From: Telmatactis stephensoni
Lineage: Eukaryota > Cnidaria > Anthozoa > Actiniaria > Isophelliidae
Assembly (NCBI GenBank): GCA_029948255.1
Contig: JALIZF010001664.1
Span: forward strand, 1 to 64,000
Length of the DNA stretch: 64,000 nucleotides
Direction of reading: 5' to 3'
Shown: positions 36,701-51,700 of the stretch, piece by piece
How positions within the stretch are numbered: position 1 is the first letter of the stretch
Layout: each line of letters opens with the position of its first letter
Position numbers and translations under genes: made by a program
The notes under the pieces: generated by a model
Seen by the model: the letters and a program-made list of their open reading frames with translations, nothing else
What the model was told of the DNA's origin: nothing
Database searches by the model: none

Positions 36701-39700
36701 GTGTCGATCATTTCAAGTAATACGTCAAATCTTCCGCGTTAATAAAGCTTATACTGCCAGGGAGGACACTTGACCAGAAATGCTTGGGTATCTGCTGCGC
36801 TGAAGCCTGACCCAGACTCAAGGTCCAACAGAACCTTCAACCCAACGTAACAAGACCTGGTGGTCATTACACAGGGGGAGAGGGTAGTTCAGGTGTCAAG
36901 TTCGACGATCGAACAGCGCGCAGTCTTCAGGGTTGAATCGGTGACCAGATTAGGAACTCAAGAACTTATCAGGGGAATGATGACAAGTGAGATCTTCATA
37001 AAGGGATGTTGAGATTACGAGCTCATGTGGAAAACATCTTAAGGAGGGAATCAAAAAGCCGGAGTGCTATATCCCATGGTTAACAACAACAACAAAAGCA
37101 GCAGCAGCAACACAACAACAGCATTCAACCTGATTTGAATTGAGAAGGCTTACCACTGCATGATTTCTGGTCATCATCCAGTTTATATCCCTGGTTACAC
37201 GAGCATTTTTGCTGATTATTGTCATCCATATAGCAAACATGTGCACAACCGTGTGAATTGTCTTTACAAGGATTCTTAGCTGTTCAAATCAAAGAACATT
37301 TCAATATTAAATATAAATATACAGAAACTGAGATCAATATTTGACATTTTTTGTCTTTCTATATTTCGGCCATCAAGCTCGCTGTGGCCATATAATCAGT
37401 AACTGAGCTAAATTATGCATTTCTCACTAAGCTAATAGTTTGACGTCTTTTCTCATATCTGAGAATGCAGCACTAAGGAGCTGTTTATATGAAGGCAAGT
37501 CGTCCATGGTAGCAGGGATAACCCCAGAGAAAAGAAAACAATAACCAAGCCAGCAGGATGTCGAAAGGGAAGGGGCACTGGGAGGAAGAAAAGGGAAGGG
37601 AGACGATTAGGATTTGACTACGTAGGCTAATTTCTCAGTTCTGGAAGACTTTTTTCAGTCTTAATCATAACGAACTGGATGCAAGTACTTACGAACACAC
37701 AGTTTGCTGTTTTGTGGATCAACCTTGAAATTCTCTTTACATGAACAGCTGTAACTTCCTGCTGAATTTGTGCATATATGCATGCAGTCACTGGCCGGCA
37801 AGCACTCATTGATGTCTGCAGGAAAAGTGATAAAGTAATGATTCGATTGAAGTCGTACCCTGCTCACGATTAAAGCAGTGCCAAGGAACTGGTATAATGA
37901 GTTGATTATTTACGAGTTTGCGCCCGCCTAGAGTAATTAAACGAAACTCTTCATTAAACAAGATCAGAGGTCACTTGTTGCTGGTTGCATATATAGCTAT
38001 TTCAAAAAAATGGTTGACGGAGCGAATGGCGAATGGCGAATTGCATGCCATCGGCGATTGGTGATTGCACGACCGAAAGGAATTTTGGGGCAACAAGAAT
38101 TGCTTCATTTTCATTAATTAAATACCCAATCAATACCGGTACCATGCAGTAAAGACCTCATTGGACAAATTGGTCGATAGGCGATTTATATCTCCGCGCT
38201 GGATAGTGTATTATTCTGTTTCAGTCATTGTTATTAATAAGGTATGGACACGCAACTCCGACCGGAGTCTCCTCCGATACGAAGTAGCGGGCAGCCAGTC
38301 GAGGTGCTGTACCCCGGCTGAACTGGGTGGGGAGGGTGGGTCGTGATCTCTATTCGGGCCCCGACTCTGATTTCTTGACCAAGTAATGCTTGCAAAAGCG
38401 TCCTTTTAATTTATATAAACTGGAAACCAATCAGAACTGCCTATTTTTACCGCCACGGGACATTCCTTCGTGAAAGGGGTCATAAACAACATTTCCTCAA
38501 CAGAATATACATATTCAATGACTTTGCATAGTGGTCTAATGTCGTGACCATAATTTCTCGTGCAATCACCAATCGCCGATCGCCATTCGCCACTCGCCCC
38601 GTCAACCTTTTTTGAAATAGCTATACATCCTCATTTTCAACTCACCATCGCAGGAAGTCTTGTCAACATTAAGCTTGTATCCACTGTTACAGCTACAAAG
38701 AAACGAGCCTGGCGTATTACTACAGATTTGACTGCAGCCACTTTTATTACTTTTACATTCGTCCAGATCTTAGTGGAGAAAAACAAAACAACAATTCAAA
38801 TTCTACGGCAATATATCCTGAATGAATACATTTATGTACGATTTGTTGTAGAGCCCCAAAAAGGAGCATATGAATGGACTTTGGGGTGGACCTTCCCTTG
38901 TAAACTTTTGATGAGTCAATAATTCCCAACCCCTCCCCTTCCTGGGATCATTGTTGCACCCAAAATTGCCCTCCTTTCCTGAGGGGGTCGTAAGGGGGGT
39001 ACGGAAACCGCAAAGAAAATTGAGAAAAAACATTGAGATCCAAACGGTAAAATCTGGAGAATTTTGACCGTGCTTGATTCCTGAAAATGAAAAGTTAGTG
39101 GTGATATATACCTGTACAAGATCTTCCATCTCCAGCGTATCCTGCAGGACACGGTCCGCAGGTATAACCCGTCGTCAAATTAGCGGGTGCTGGCAAGTCA
39201 TTACATGATACACCAGGAAAACAAGGACTTAAATTGGCTTCACACGCATCGACATCACTCTCGCAATACTTCCCCGTGTAGCCTGCACTGCATTGACACA
39301 ACATTCGAATAAATTTATTCCCTATGGTGTTTTGGTCTGTGGCTTTGTCTGGTTTCAAGCAGGCTCCATTGTGACATTCACAGAGGTAGATAGTGGGTGC
39401 AATGGATGTTGTAGCTTGTTTTGCATCCGTGGCGAAGATCTGGAGTGAGATCTATGAGAAAAAGTAGAAAAGAATCTTTGATCAAAAAACTACGTGCAAC
39501 TATTTACTCTTTGCTGTATGAATCATTTCAGACTCACAAGGAAGAAAAAAAATTTTCGTTCGACAAATTCTCGTAGCTACGCTATTTAACTTTTCAAGAT
39601 GTACCTCCATTCCGATACACTAAGAAAGACACAAGACTTTTTCAAGTTATATATCTAGCTATAGTTCGGTTGGGGACGAATTTTCTTTGTCTTAAACTTT

Positions 39701-42700
39701 ACAAACATCTATTGAATTCTTGCTGTTGTTGTTGTTGTTGTTATTATTTTATTATTGTTGTTGTTATTATTGTTGCTGTTGCTGTTGTTTATGTTGACTT
39801 TTGCCCTTGTTTACATCGTTTCTTGTCCCAACCCAGTTTTCTGTCCTTTAAACCACGTTCCCCCTCCACTTCGTTTAGAATTTTATTTCTAAAAAGAAAG
39901 ACAAAGCACTAACCTTGTTTGAGGTGACTTTCCATGACATTTCAATGGAGCCTGACCTAGGGACTGTTGTAGCATCGTTAGGAAGACCAGTGACATTGAA
40001 GGTGATCGCGTCTCCATCGGCATCACTTGCGTTTACAATAACTTTAGCAGTTTGATTGACAGTCAAATATATAATCGCTGAATCGTTGCTTATCGTGGGA
40101 GGCTCATTACCTTATTAAAATGAAAATAAAAAAAATATCGATTTTATGGACTTCCGCGCGACAACGACGCGAAACATCGATATCCCAGCGTGAAGCCGAA
40201 ATTTTAAACGGCTAATTTGTATCCCCATACCACAAATCGGAAGATATCGATCTAAAAAGTATGCGATTATCATAGTAACCACAGTTTGCATGAGCTTTGA
40301 GCAACGAATTGCTCTTGTTGATGTTCAGTATAACATTTGACTAAACGCCCGATATGAAAGCCACAACTGTACGATGTTACTACAAGTGAGCACGTCTTGT
40401 CAATGTGTTGTACTTACTGAGTTGCTGTGAGTCGTTGACGAGCTGCGAACCAATCTGTTTGGTACTCACTCCTACTTCAAGGTCTCTAGTTGATGCAGCA
40501 TCAAAAAGACAACTAACATCCCCTTGACATCTTTTCTCTGCCTCAAGTCTCAGCGTTTCGTTGTACCAGGTAATATTTTCAACGAACATTGGCACGAATG
40601 ATGCGTTCATAAAGGTACTAACGCTTTCTCCTTGTTTGTACTTGAATAAAGACGTACTATTTGTAACTTGCCCTGTGAATGGTCATACAATTGATTTCAT
40701 TGATTGTGATTATGATGATCAGGAAGCCATGGACTCATATGATGATACAGTAACCGTACCAAATGATGGTGATATTATAAAGATAACGTTTCTTATATGG
40801 CAGATATAACACAGTTACATACAGATAACATGACAGTTATATGCAGATAATGTGCAGATATATACAAATAACATAAGTTCAATACAGATGACGTGACAGT
40901 TATATACAGATGGCGTGACAGTTATATACGGATAATGTGACAGCTATATACAGATAAAGTGAAACTGAGATATATACAAATAACATGACAGTTCAATACA
41001 GATAACGTGACAGTTATAAAGTTATAAAGTTATATGCAGATAACGCGACAGTTTCATGCATAAAACGCGACAGTTATATGCAGATAACGTGACAGTTTTA
41101 TGCCGAAAACGTGACAGTTTTATGCAGATAACGTGACAGTGTTTATACGTACAGATGACATGACAGTGTATATACTTACAGGCTAAACCAAATCTATAAT
41201 GTATATCTCTACTAGTCATATCTCCAGGCAACACTGTTCCATTCGGCAGCATAAAGTCGTCTTCACTATTTCCGTTCCACGTCCCTAAAAGTCCTTTCGT
41301 GTGGTTTTTGAACGACTCGGTAACAGTATTGACAATCGTAAGCTGCTGGAGGTTTTCGCAGACTTTTACTGACGATCCAGACGGGAAACTCATTTCAAAG
41401 CAGTTTTTCTCTGGCTTTGACACGGATACTGAACCATTGAGGGTCTTGGAAATATTAGTCAAGCCACTGATGTCGAAGGGTTTTCCGTCTATACAGACTT
41501 CCAAAGTTCCTTAATTGAAGATAATAGAGTATTCAACCTCACGTGACTCGTTGACGTTGACGCCTACTGCAAAATCGAGCGAATTTAGACAGCCATATAG
41601 TCTGGTGCAGTTTGCTGATTTCAATTCCGACAATCAAAATTAAAATTCAAAATAACAAAGAAATACAGAAGATAATCATTGTCTGAGATATAATATATTG
41701 TCTAAAGATCACATTGGATCACGTGATAGGTATTTAGAGGGCTTCGGGATCAAACCGAGAAAATCCAGCAGACTGTTTGGATGTCTTAGTTAAGGGTGCT
41801 GGGACATATTTCGTTACTAAGCAACGTGGTTGCTATGTTGGCTGTAAAAGCGAATGACAGAGCTCATTGACGTCTTCGATTTTACGATTTTTTGAGAAAA
41901 TCTCACTTTTGGAATGCCCCCGTTTCTTTGGGTCTTAAAGTTTTGCATTTCTATCGAGAGATCGGGAAATATAATTTTTCACTGAAATTAATTCAACAAA
42001 ATATGCTACAAATTTCTCAAATTATCAGTCGGCCGAAGCTAAGCAAAATAATGGGTCAAAACATTGTAAGTGAAAGTCTTAAAACCAAATATAAGCATAG
42101 TGAAGCTGTTCATTATAAGCTATTATGATATATACAGCCGAACTATAAAGCGTCGAACATCTGAAATCTCCAGTGCACATGCGCAAAAAGCTGGTTTTCA
42201 TTTTAAATCATATAATCTTTGAGGAGTTTGCAGCTAATATAATTATTTTTATCTTGAAATGTTTTATGGATTTACGCTCTACTACAAAGTAACGTAATGG
42301 GTTTTCTAGAAAAGTGTAAAAATTAAAGCGAAGTTATCAGCAAAAATGAGTCTTTACGAAGACGAAAAAAGAGCTCTAAAAGATTTATCTGTCATTGAAA
42401 TTGAAAAACGTATACGCCACTTTGTGCACCTTGAAGATTAATGCAAAATTATGTAAGAATCGAATAAAAATGTTTTGAAACGGCAAGCATTATAGAAATT
42501 TTCTGTTCCGATGACGTCGTTTGATGACGTCATCAAACTCAAGAAATTTGTGATTGTTGATTACCTCATAGGTATCACTGCTTTAATCCAAATATTAGCC
42601 GACTTACAAAAATATAAAGTTTCTCTAGCAACGGGCTCCAGAAATAGGTCCCAGCATCCTTAACTGGTTTCCTTGATTGAGTCAGTTAACTCAATCTTGA

Positions 42701-45700
42701 ATTAAAACCATGTGTCACTGTACATGGTTTCCTTATTAGATATTTGTGCCGGGGCTAAACCATTTTACAAAATGGCTTAATGGCTCACGTGACTAGAACT
42801 CAAATGGTTTTCTAGATGGCATCTGTCACAAGAATTGTGACCATGTGATTTTCCAAGTTATCAACTAACCAATTGGATTAGAGCATCATGTGTCATCACT
42901 TATCACGTGATTAGCACTTACATGGCTTCCAAGACATGAACTAACCAATTGGATTAGAGCATTGTGTCATCACTTACCATTGTCATTCAAGAGCACTTGA
43001 ACTGTGCTGGTATTTGTCTCCTTGGCAACAGCCCCAGAAAATACCGTCGCCGTTCCTTCTCCTTTCGCCACTCTTGTTCTGGCTTGAATCTGTAAAAGTC
43101 CGTCTTTGCCGTCCAACAAGACATACTCTCCTACGCCGTTGAATGTGTAGTTTTTGTTGTCAAGGGTAACAAAATGGGGATCTCCCCAAAACCAACCTTG
43201 CAAAAAAAAGTTAACTCTTGTATTATTAAGAGTTCCCAATGATAGCCATCGATAAATACAGGTCCAAGGCGGATACATCAAGCCCCAAAGTTTAACATAA
43301 ATGTTCGAAATCGAATTATTTGTTAAATTATTCGACTAAAATATAGCAGGTTATTATTGTACATTCTGGAAAAAATCCCTCATTTACCAGTAGTTGACAT
43401 TACACTGCAACAGGTAGTAACGAGGTATATGGGATCAGCTAGGTATCAGCGTTATTTTGGGGCTCAGGGATCACATGAACGTTATTTTTTGGTCTCAGGG
43501 ATCAGATTTTTAGCCTTGGGATCGGGATCACTCTCTTTGGAGTCGGGATCAGTGATCAAAATTGTCCTTATTTTGGGGATCAAGGATCAGATTTTTAGCC
43601 CTGGGATCGGGATCACTGAAAAAACTATATACCTCAGTCGTTACTACCCTGCTACAATGACTTTGAGCAAAGGTTTGGAGTCGAGGTTTCTGTACATTTC
43701 TTGTACTTATTTATTTATTGATAGTATTATTATACCTATATATATTATTTCTCTATTCAAGTGATAGTTTGCTAAGTATAAACAAGACATCAACCGATAT
43801 ATTACTATGTAGTGCTCGTTGCTTTACTGTACTTACTGAATCTTGGAGGTCTGTATCGCCAGCACTGATCAGAGGGACGTCTCTCTTCGTACATCCAGCA
43901 CATACCACCTTGTTCACAGCATTTCCTATAAGCGTAACCGTCACTGGATTCATATTGGGATGATAACCAGTATTTGTGATAGCTGAGAGTAAAATAACTA
44001 ATGTTAGTCACACTCACTGTTTATTTATTTTAAAGAAGATGTAACAAACTACTGGCATATGGATCCAAGAATCAAACCAAGGGCCTGAGAATAGCGAGTG
44101 GTCTAATTCACCACTTTCTTGCAAGACATTTTAGTATTTTACCTGTTTTTACTAATTAATTACTGCTAATTGGAGGTTTTTCTGAGACCTGATAGAGTTA
44201 TGGAAGAGTTAACGGGAATACATCAAACTTTCGCGCGAAATCGCTAAAACACCCTTGTCTTTGAAGCCAAATATTTCCTAAACAAATACAGTGATCCCAA
44301 GATAAGCAACTCAAAACATACAAAATATCAAATTTAGAGTGAATTTTATTGAGAAAATCTATTACAGAGGAATCACCTTAAGTAACGAAGTGCCAAGAAT
44401 CTATTTGATAAGTAACCAAGTGCCAAGGGCTGTCATTATTGGTTTTTTATTCCGGAATTCATTAAAACGGGGTTGAAATCCTTATATCTTCTAGCTTTTA
44501 AAAGGTGCGGAAAATGGTTCGATATATCGGGTTTTCACTGTATATCTTATCAAGATATGATACATGTGCACATCTAGGGAAGCCATTCTCTCCTCATCAA
44601 TTTGCGCGCCCATGCATGGCGTTACTAGACGCACAAGAGAAAATTAAACGATTAACAAAAATATGAGTGGCGTCTCTAGTTTGGTAAGAGTTCTTTGTAT
44701 TTTCTCAAGTGCGTCTATAACGCAATTGGCACGCGGGTTTTCGTTGTCTAATTGATTTATAACTATCGCCATCTTGAAAACGAACGATTTGAAAAGGACG
44801 ATGACGAATTAAGATAGTGCGCGCGCGGTGCAGCCCATGGGCAAATAGTTCATAGCTTTCTGGCCAATCTGAGCGCGCGTTGTATCGAATCTATGTTATA
44901 ACATTACATAGATCCTTATGAAGACACACCGTTCCTATCCACTAACACAAATGTTGATAACTTATGGAATTTTACTCACCGATGAGGATGACCTTCTTCA
45001 TCCAAGAACCACCACCACCAGAACACCCATCTACTGTAGCAACACTGCTGACCCCATCCGTATCTGTTTGGAAACCTGGAGTAAAAGCAAAGTCTAGACC
45101 ACGAGAAGAACGATCTCACGTCAAATGTAAAGCGTCTGTCGAACAAAGCTTGCCAGAAAGAGCAAGGACAGGGGTTTAGATTAAGTAAGTACAAATCCAA
45201 ACTTGGAAGCAATTCTTTGATGTCACTGTCGTACCAGTCGATACACTGTTCTCTGTGATAGTCTCGGGTTGTTGAGCAGTCAAGTCGCATAAGCAGTCTT
45301 CTTCGCTTTTCTTTTTGATTAGATTTGGAGAACCCATCTTGCGGTTGGCAAACGTCCACTACTTCTTGGTCTGGTAAGTCTATGACGTTCACAGTCCCAG
45401 AACTGTTAAAAAACAATTATGACTCAACTGTTTTTTATTATTCGTGGGATCGAATCCCATCTGGGCCTGGTTGTTCGAAGGGCAATTAACGCTAATCCTG
45501 ACTAAAGGTCAATGAATTTCTTTTGATTTAATCCTGGGTTAACGCTAATCGTCTTTCGAACAACTGGGCCCAGTAGCTCGGATTTCGTTTCCAAGTTTGT
45601 TATTAGTGAGCGTCCATCGTGATAAATCCTTCATTTCTACTACTATTTCCTCACTAGATCATTCCAACTATTATTCACATACATAAAACAGATTTTGTGC

Positions 45701-48700
45701 GCTTTCCAATAAGACTAGAAATGAAGGGTGCCATTAAAGAACTTGTCTGGTCGACTGGTTTTTAATGGAAAGCAATTTTTAGTAATGAACTGCGCGTCTT
45801 TTCACACACTCTAATAGAAGTGTCACTGCGCTGTTACATGTAAATTATGGTGTATGCAACACCAATTATTGTATCAGTAGATGATATATCCATTGTTATA
45901 CAATCCATTTGATACAGTTGGTATTGCATACATTTGGTGTGGCATACATCAAGTTTTCACCTTGTTACACGGTGCAATTTTTTCTTGAACTTTTCTTGTA
46001 ATAGCAAAACAAATTTAACGAACCATAATTGCGAGTGACATACCCTGCGTCGAGCAAAATCATTGCCAGAAAACGATAACGTTAATGCATCGCATAGTAC
46101 CACTGCAATGCTTCATGCACCTTGTTCCGCAGTGTGTTGCAGAAAAAATTGCACCGTATAACGAACAGCGCCTTTAACGCACATATAAACCTACTCACCG
46201 TTCAAAGTCGAAGTTCGATGTTCCAATATTAGCCCCTACAACAGGAAGTCCCTCACCATTCACAAACCTCGCATTCTCAGATCTATAATATCACAAACTT
46301 AATAAGACCAAAATCCTAAATCAACTACTTTAATGTAAAGTAAAATTTGTCGACCGAGTCGGAGGCAACTCTGAGGCACCTTTTTTATTAGCTTCTACCG
46401 CAAGGGTAGGGGTGGGTGCCACACCTATCCCAACTTTACCCTAGCAATACTGGTACTCATTAGTATACAGCTGAGCACATTGAAGCAAAGTCAAATAAAG
46501 TGTCTTGGTCGAGGAGAGGAACACAGTGCTATATCCTAACCACTAGACTTACAATGTTATCATCTACGCTGTGTAGATATAACAAATTTTGTTTTAAAAC
46601 GGTCTTTTATGGCCGGATTTACCAAAGGTACAGCGCTTCAGAAGGCCAAGTGTAAGACTAGCTACGCTAAATTGGGTCGATCCGGCCAAGGGCGATTAGA
46701 GTTAATCCTGGATGAGAATGCATGGTTTTCTTTTGATTTAATCCTGGGTTAATGCTAATCGTCTTTTGAACAACTGGGCTCTAGTCTATTTTTTTAATAT
46801 TAAGAAAGAAAGAAAAAATCGGTCGCGTGAAAAGTAAAATTGAAGGACACGAATGTGAGAATTGTTTGTTTGTTTTCACTTATTCATAAGTATATATAGT
46901 CAAGACTAGTTTTTGATATCTGTTTCGAGTTACAGCCGATACCATTTGTATTTGACAGCTGGCTATACTTTCCGCAAGGGGATGATCTCCCCTTCTTTGA
47001 CCTTGTACATATTTTGTAATAGTTTTATTAAGTTACTTTTACTTTTACTGAAGAAGACCGAAGGTCGAAACGTTTAAATTAAAGCATTTTTGGACATTAG
47101 AAGTTGCCTTCTCTTTCAACTAAATTCAAGATATATATTAGTGAATAATAATATTTCTACATATATTTGTACATTTAATTTATAATTATAATATTCAATA
47201 AGATACATACACTTGTAGATCGACTAATTTTTCAATGATTATAAACATGAATGAAATCCAAGGCTGAGTTTTACCTTGGGCCTGGCGCAGACCACTGAAG
47301 ACCACTTTGAGGATAGTTGTACAGAGCGAACGAGTATACACCATCGGTTATAAGCACGGCTTGGAATGTGTTATACTGTTGACACAACCAACACTGTCAT
47401 TTAGTTTCCTCACGGCCTTGTTTAAACTTGAATGTGTGCACATATAGCATAAATAACATGAATAATCAATATCTCAGTGCATATCTACAAGACTTTATAC
47501 AACATACCAATCCTTTAAGACTTTCATCCTCTTGAGATTTCTCGTGTCTTAGTCGATACCATGTTACGACTAACACCAATTTTGGTCCCTTGAACTCACT
47601 TGGGGCTGGGTTTCTCTGACAGCGTCCCTGAACAGCAGTTTTTGCTCTCTCAAGAACGCCTGGTGTCCTGGGGTTGCCATCACCTTTCTTGTACATTTTA
47701 TAATACACCTTGGAAAAACCTTCTGTGAATGAATCACTATTGTCGACCAGTGACCAATAAGCAGCTAATATTGACTTATCAGGCCAATCATACTGACCAA
47801 ATTTGTGTGGATATTTAGGATACTCTATCCGGTTGAACGAAATAATGCCATTGCGATATATCTGAAAATATAAATATATCATATCACTTGTCTGTATATG
47901 TCCATATATTTGTTTGCTGATTTTCGGATGTGCCATTAGAGTACGTTTTTCCTATCAACCTATCAACCTATCTGATACATATGGACGGACGGACGGACAG
48001 ACGGACGAACGGACGGACAGACGGATGGATGGATGGATGTACGTTACTGATACTTCTTTAATTAGTTTTGAGTGGTGGTTACATTTTTTCTCCTTAGATC
48101 TGTTTCCTTTGTTATTAATGTTTTTGCCATCTCTGTTTTTAATGAGTCTTTTCTTTTCTGTTTGTATGCTCCTCCAGTCATGTATCTAATACTATAAATA
48201 AAGTTCGACTCAGACCGTGTACCTAACGCTGTCGAACGACTGCTCTGTAATATGACAGACCAAGTCGGACTTATGAAAATTGTTGAACCAATGAAACCCT
48301 ACCGTACTGAATTGATTCATACGCCGATTCTTTAGCCGACCTTAATCCAACAATTAGGTACGGCACATGAGGAGCAGGTATGGTGTAGTTTCTGTGGCCT
48401 TCTGTGCGAGAGGTCCCGGTTCGATTCTCAGTGATCTCACAGTTGTTTCGACTTCTTTTCGTTCTATGTAGTTTTAATTAGCTTTAAATACCCATAAAAC
48501 GGAGCACCGGTGGAGGGGGTTAAAGTGCATGCATACCGTCATCCTAAAGTTTATCAGTTACTCAGGAGGATGTTTGTCATGAGCTATCGACGTAAGTTAA
48601 AAAAGGACATTTACCTTTACCTTTACATGAGTGGAGCGTTGTATGGACCGGACAGGAGTACATTATTTCTCAATTGACCTTATCTTCACAATAGCTGTTA

Positions 48701-51700
48701 GTATAGGTAATCATACGGTTTTGAGTTCAATTTGGAATTAATTGGCACGAGTGTGTTTTTCAAAGAGTATCAAAATTGCACGAGCCAGTAGTGCGAATTA
48801 ATTCCAAATTGAACAAGAAATCGTATGATTACCTTTTAATAAAATACATGAAAAAATTCGAGAAAATAAACGGTGATTTTTTTTAAGAAAATCAAATAAA
48901 ATCTCGAGAAGAAAACTTTCAGCGCGCGCTCGTTGAGATGTGATGGCGTCAGTGGTGCGCGCGCAAGTCATCAAAAATTGTTTAACTCACAACCAGATCC
49001 TCATAGTTTTTGCCTTTTTTTCAAACAAACATGTACACTAATGAATGAAAACCTCCATATTTGTAATTCTTGGTTATGTTTTACAATAGCAGTATAAGGA
49101 AAAAGTGATATTAATGCGACTTTGAAATTAATATAAATTCAAATGTAATTTGCACTGTATATTACAGCTTTTCTGCACTGTGTTACATTTGAACTGCACT
49201 GTTCTCGACCAATCAGAATCGAGTAATTTTTTCATGTATATTATTATTACGGATACATGCAGATGAGATGCAAATGAGTCCTTATGCTATTGTATTGACC
49301 TGATAGCCTCACTTGAATGATTCTTAAAACAAAAGATTAATCTCATTGCAGGGCTTATCTGTAATAACAGCTCTTGTCTCCATCATACTCACATATAATT
49401 TCAAGCGTCTTCCACCACACAAAGGAAATCCTGTGAAACCAAGATCTACTTCTTGGCCAGAATTTCTTTCGCCAGAAATTTCCGCATCGCTTGTTTCAGC
49501 TCCAAAATCGAACATCATATTTTCCACAACTGGTGATTCTTAACAAAATCCAATAATATACATCAGTAATTAATCAGTGATTAAAGAGGTATCCAAAATG
49601 GCTTAATTAAGTGTATTTATCTTACACTTTTTAAAGTTTCCTCTAAAAGTGTGCGATGGTATCAGTGGACTTATACCACATTTGTAAGCCATTTTCATAA
49701 ACATTCCCTAAATTTATCTCACAATATAACAGAATATATCAGAGAAGTTTTAAAGCAATTTATAAAATATGCATTTTGTGCATTATATTCAATTCACTAT
49801 TTACCAGTTACTGAAACAGACGACGAAATACTGTCAGGTAGGTAGGTAGACGTTGGTGTAATCATGATGGTACTCGAAGTGACCACACTGGAAGAAACGT
49901 GGGATGTAACTACAACAGGTGTTGACAGCAAAGACGATGATGCCGTTTCACTGGAAGATGCTGAAGTTTGTACTAGGGATAAACGAGCTTCTGAAGACAT
50001 TGATGCTGTTGACGGCGTTACATAAGACGATGGCATTTCACTCAAAGAGGGTTCAACCTGCACAGGATAGGAGCTGATCTCGGCTGCTATCGATGATGAT
50101 GATGATGATACTGAAGATGATGACATTATACTCGAAGATGGTGAAGGTTCAAGAGAATAGGAGCTCACCTCTGTTGAATGTTGTAATATCATAGCAATTA
50201 AGTTTCATTATTTTCACTGCATATATATATATATATATATATACATCACTTAAGGTAGCTCACTATAGTTTAGCGCGCGCGCGCGCGCTCATGATCATGA
50301 GCAGGCGCAACACTTGAACTTGCAGAATTTTTATTTTGATGACGTCATGTCGCACGGTCGATCTTTTGGGGCAAAAATCTCCAAAACTAAATGGTAAAAT
50401 TCTTTCATAATTCGTCAACTTTATTCGAATATAGAGCTACAGTAATTTACGAAATATGAAAAAAAATTGGCACTACAGAATTTTTTTTTATTTCACAAAA
50501 TCGAAATTTTGAAATATTTTAGATTCTGTAATGTAGAATTTTTTCGTTCTTTGCCATATGAAAGGTAAAGATATGGACTTTCTTTAAAATGAGTTTTAAA
50601 ATAATTCACCGCGGAAAACGTGTGTTTTTATTTATTTTATTGGAAAAATGACCTCAGTTAAAGCTGACGTGACGTTGCTATAGCAACCTTTCGAGCAATG
50701 AGTTTCATATCAAACGGTTCCCCGATTCATGGACTATCATATGGTTGGCTGAAGGGTGTCAAAATATATATCTGTAGCACCAATTATACGCTTTGTACTA
50801 TTGGTATAAATATATTTAAAACTATAGTGAGCTACCTTAAGGTAATGGACTCGCGCGAGTTTTTATCGACGAATTTTTCTATAAATCATTATGTAGATTG
50901 TTTTTGAGTTGGGAACATCAAATCAATAAAGAAAATTGGGGGTCACAGTGCCAGTTTTGGTGCTATGATAGCTCGAAAAGAGCGAAATCTCGCCTTTTCG
51001 AACGAAAACAACAGATTTCAGAGTCTGACCTCTAGCGCACGGTAAGTCTTTGCAAATTTGCAAACTAAAGGCTTTCAGACATGCTAAAGTAGACAAAGTA
51101 TCATGAAAAGTAATATGTCTTCACTTATTTGTAGGTAAAGCTGAGTATTCGCAATTGAAAGATGAAAATCAGGTGTACTTACGCGCGAATCGGACGTTCA
51201 TTTTGACGATTTTTCGCGATTTTCTCAAAAACCTATCGAGGAATTTTTTTCCTTTTTTGATATGTTTTAGTTTTTATAAAAATACGTCGAAAAAGCAAAA
51301 GATTAGGATAGGTCGCGGTGTTAGATTTTAAGTTATAAGGCTTTGAATACAGTTACGTGGCGTCCGCCATATTGAAATATTTTAGAACACAGGAAGCCCA
51401 ATCAAATTCGATATCAGCGCGCGCGTGCAAAACATACGCAAACGTTATGCGCACGAATGCGAGAACGCATTACCTTAAGGTTTACATAAAGTACAAATTC
51501 AAATTTAAACGACGCTAAATAAGTATAAGGTTACAGGTTCCTGACATTACAGCTACCTATGCGTGACAATTTACGTTTTATCTTGATAAAATCTTAGTAA
51601 GTATCTGCTTCGTCTGTGTCTACACACGGATACAAGTTCATTGCGTTTGTTTAATGTTGCAATCTTAGGTTGGCAAATTATTATATAATTTTCATTCAGA

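Noticed and set aside
38560..39152. Open frames of about 100 codons on both strands
   Set aside because: They overlap the EGF exon in the wrong frame or run through intron sequence with G/C-rich low complexity.
48380..48450. A functional tRNA gene
   Set aside because: Box-A/B-like sequences are present, but the fold is not convincing and the sequence continues into a SINE-like body with a TTTACC tail.
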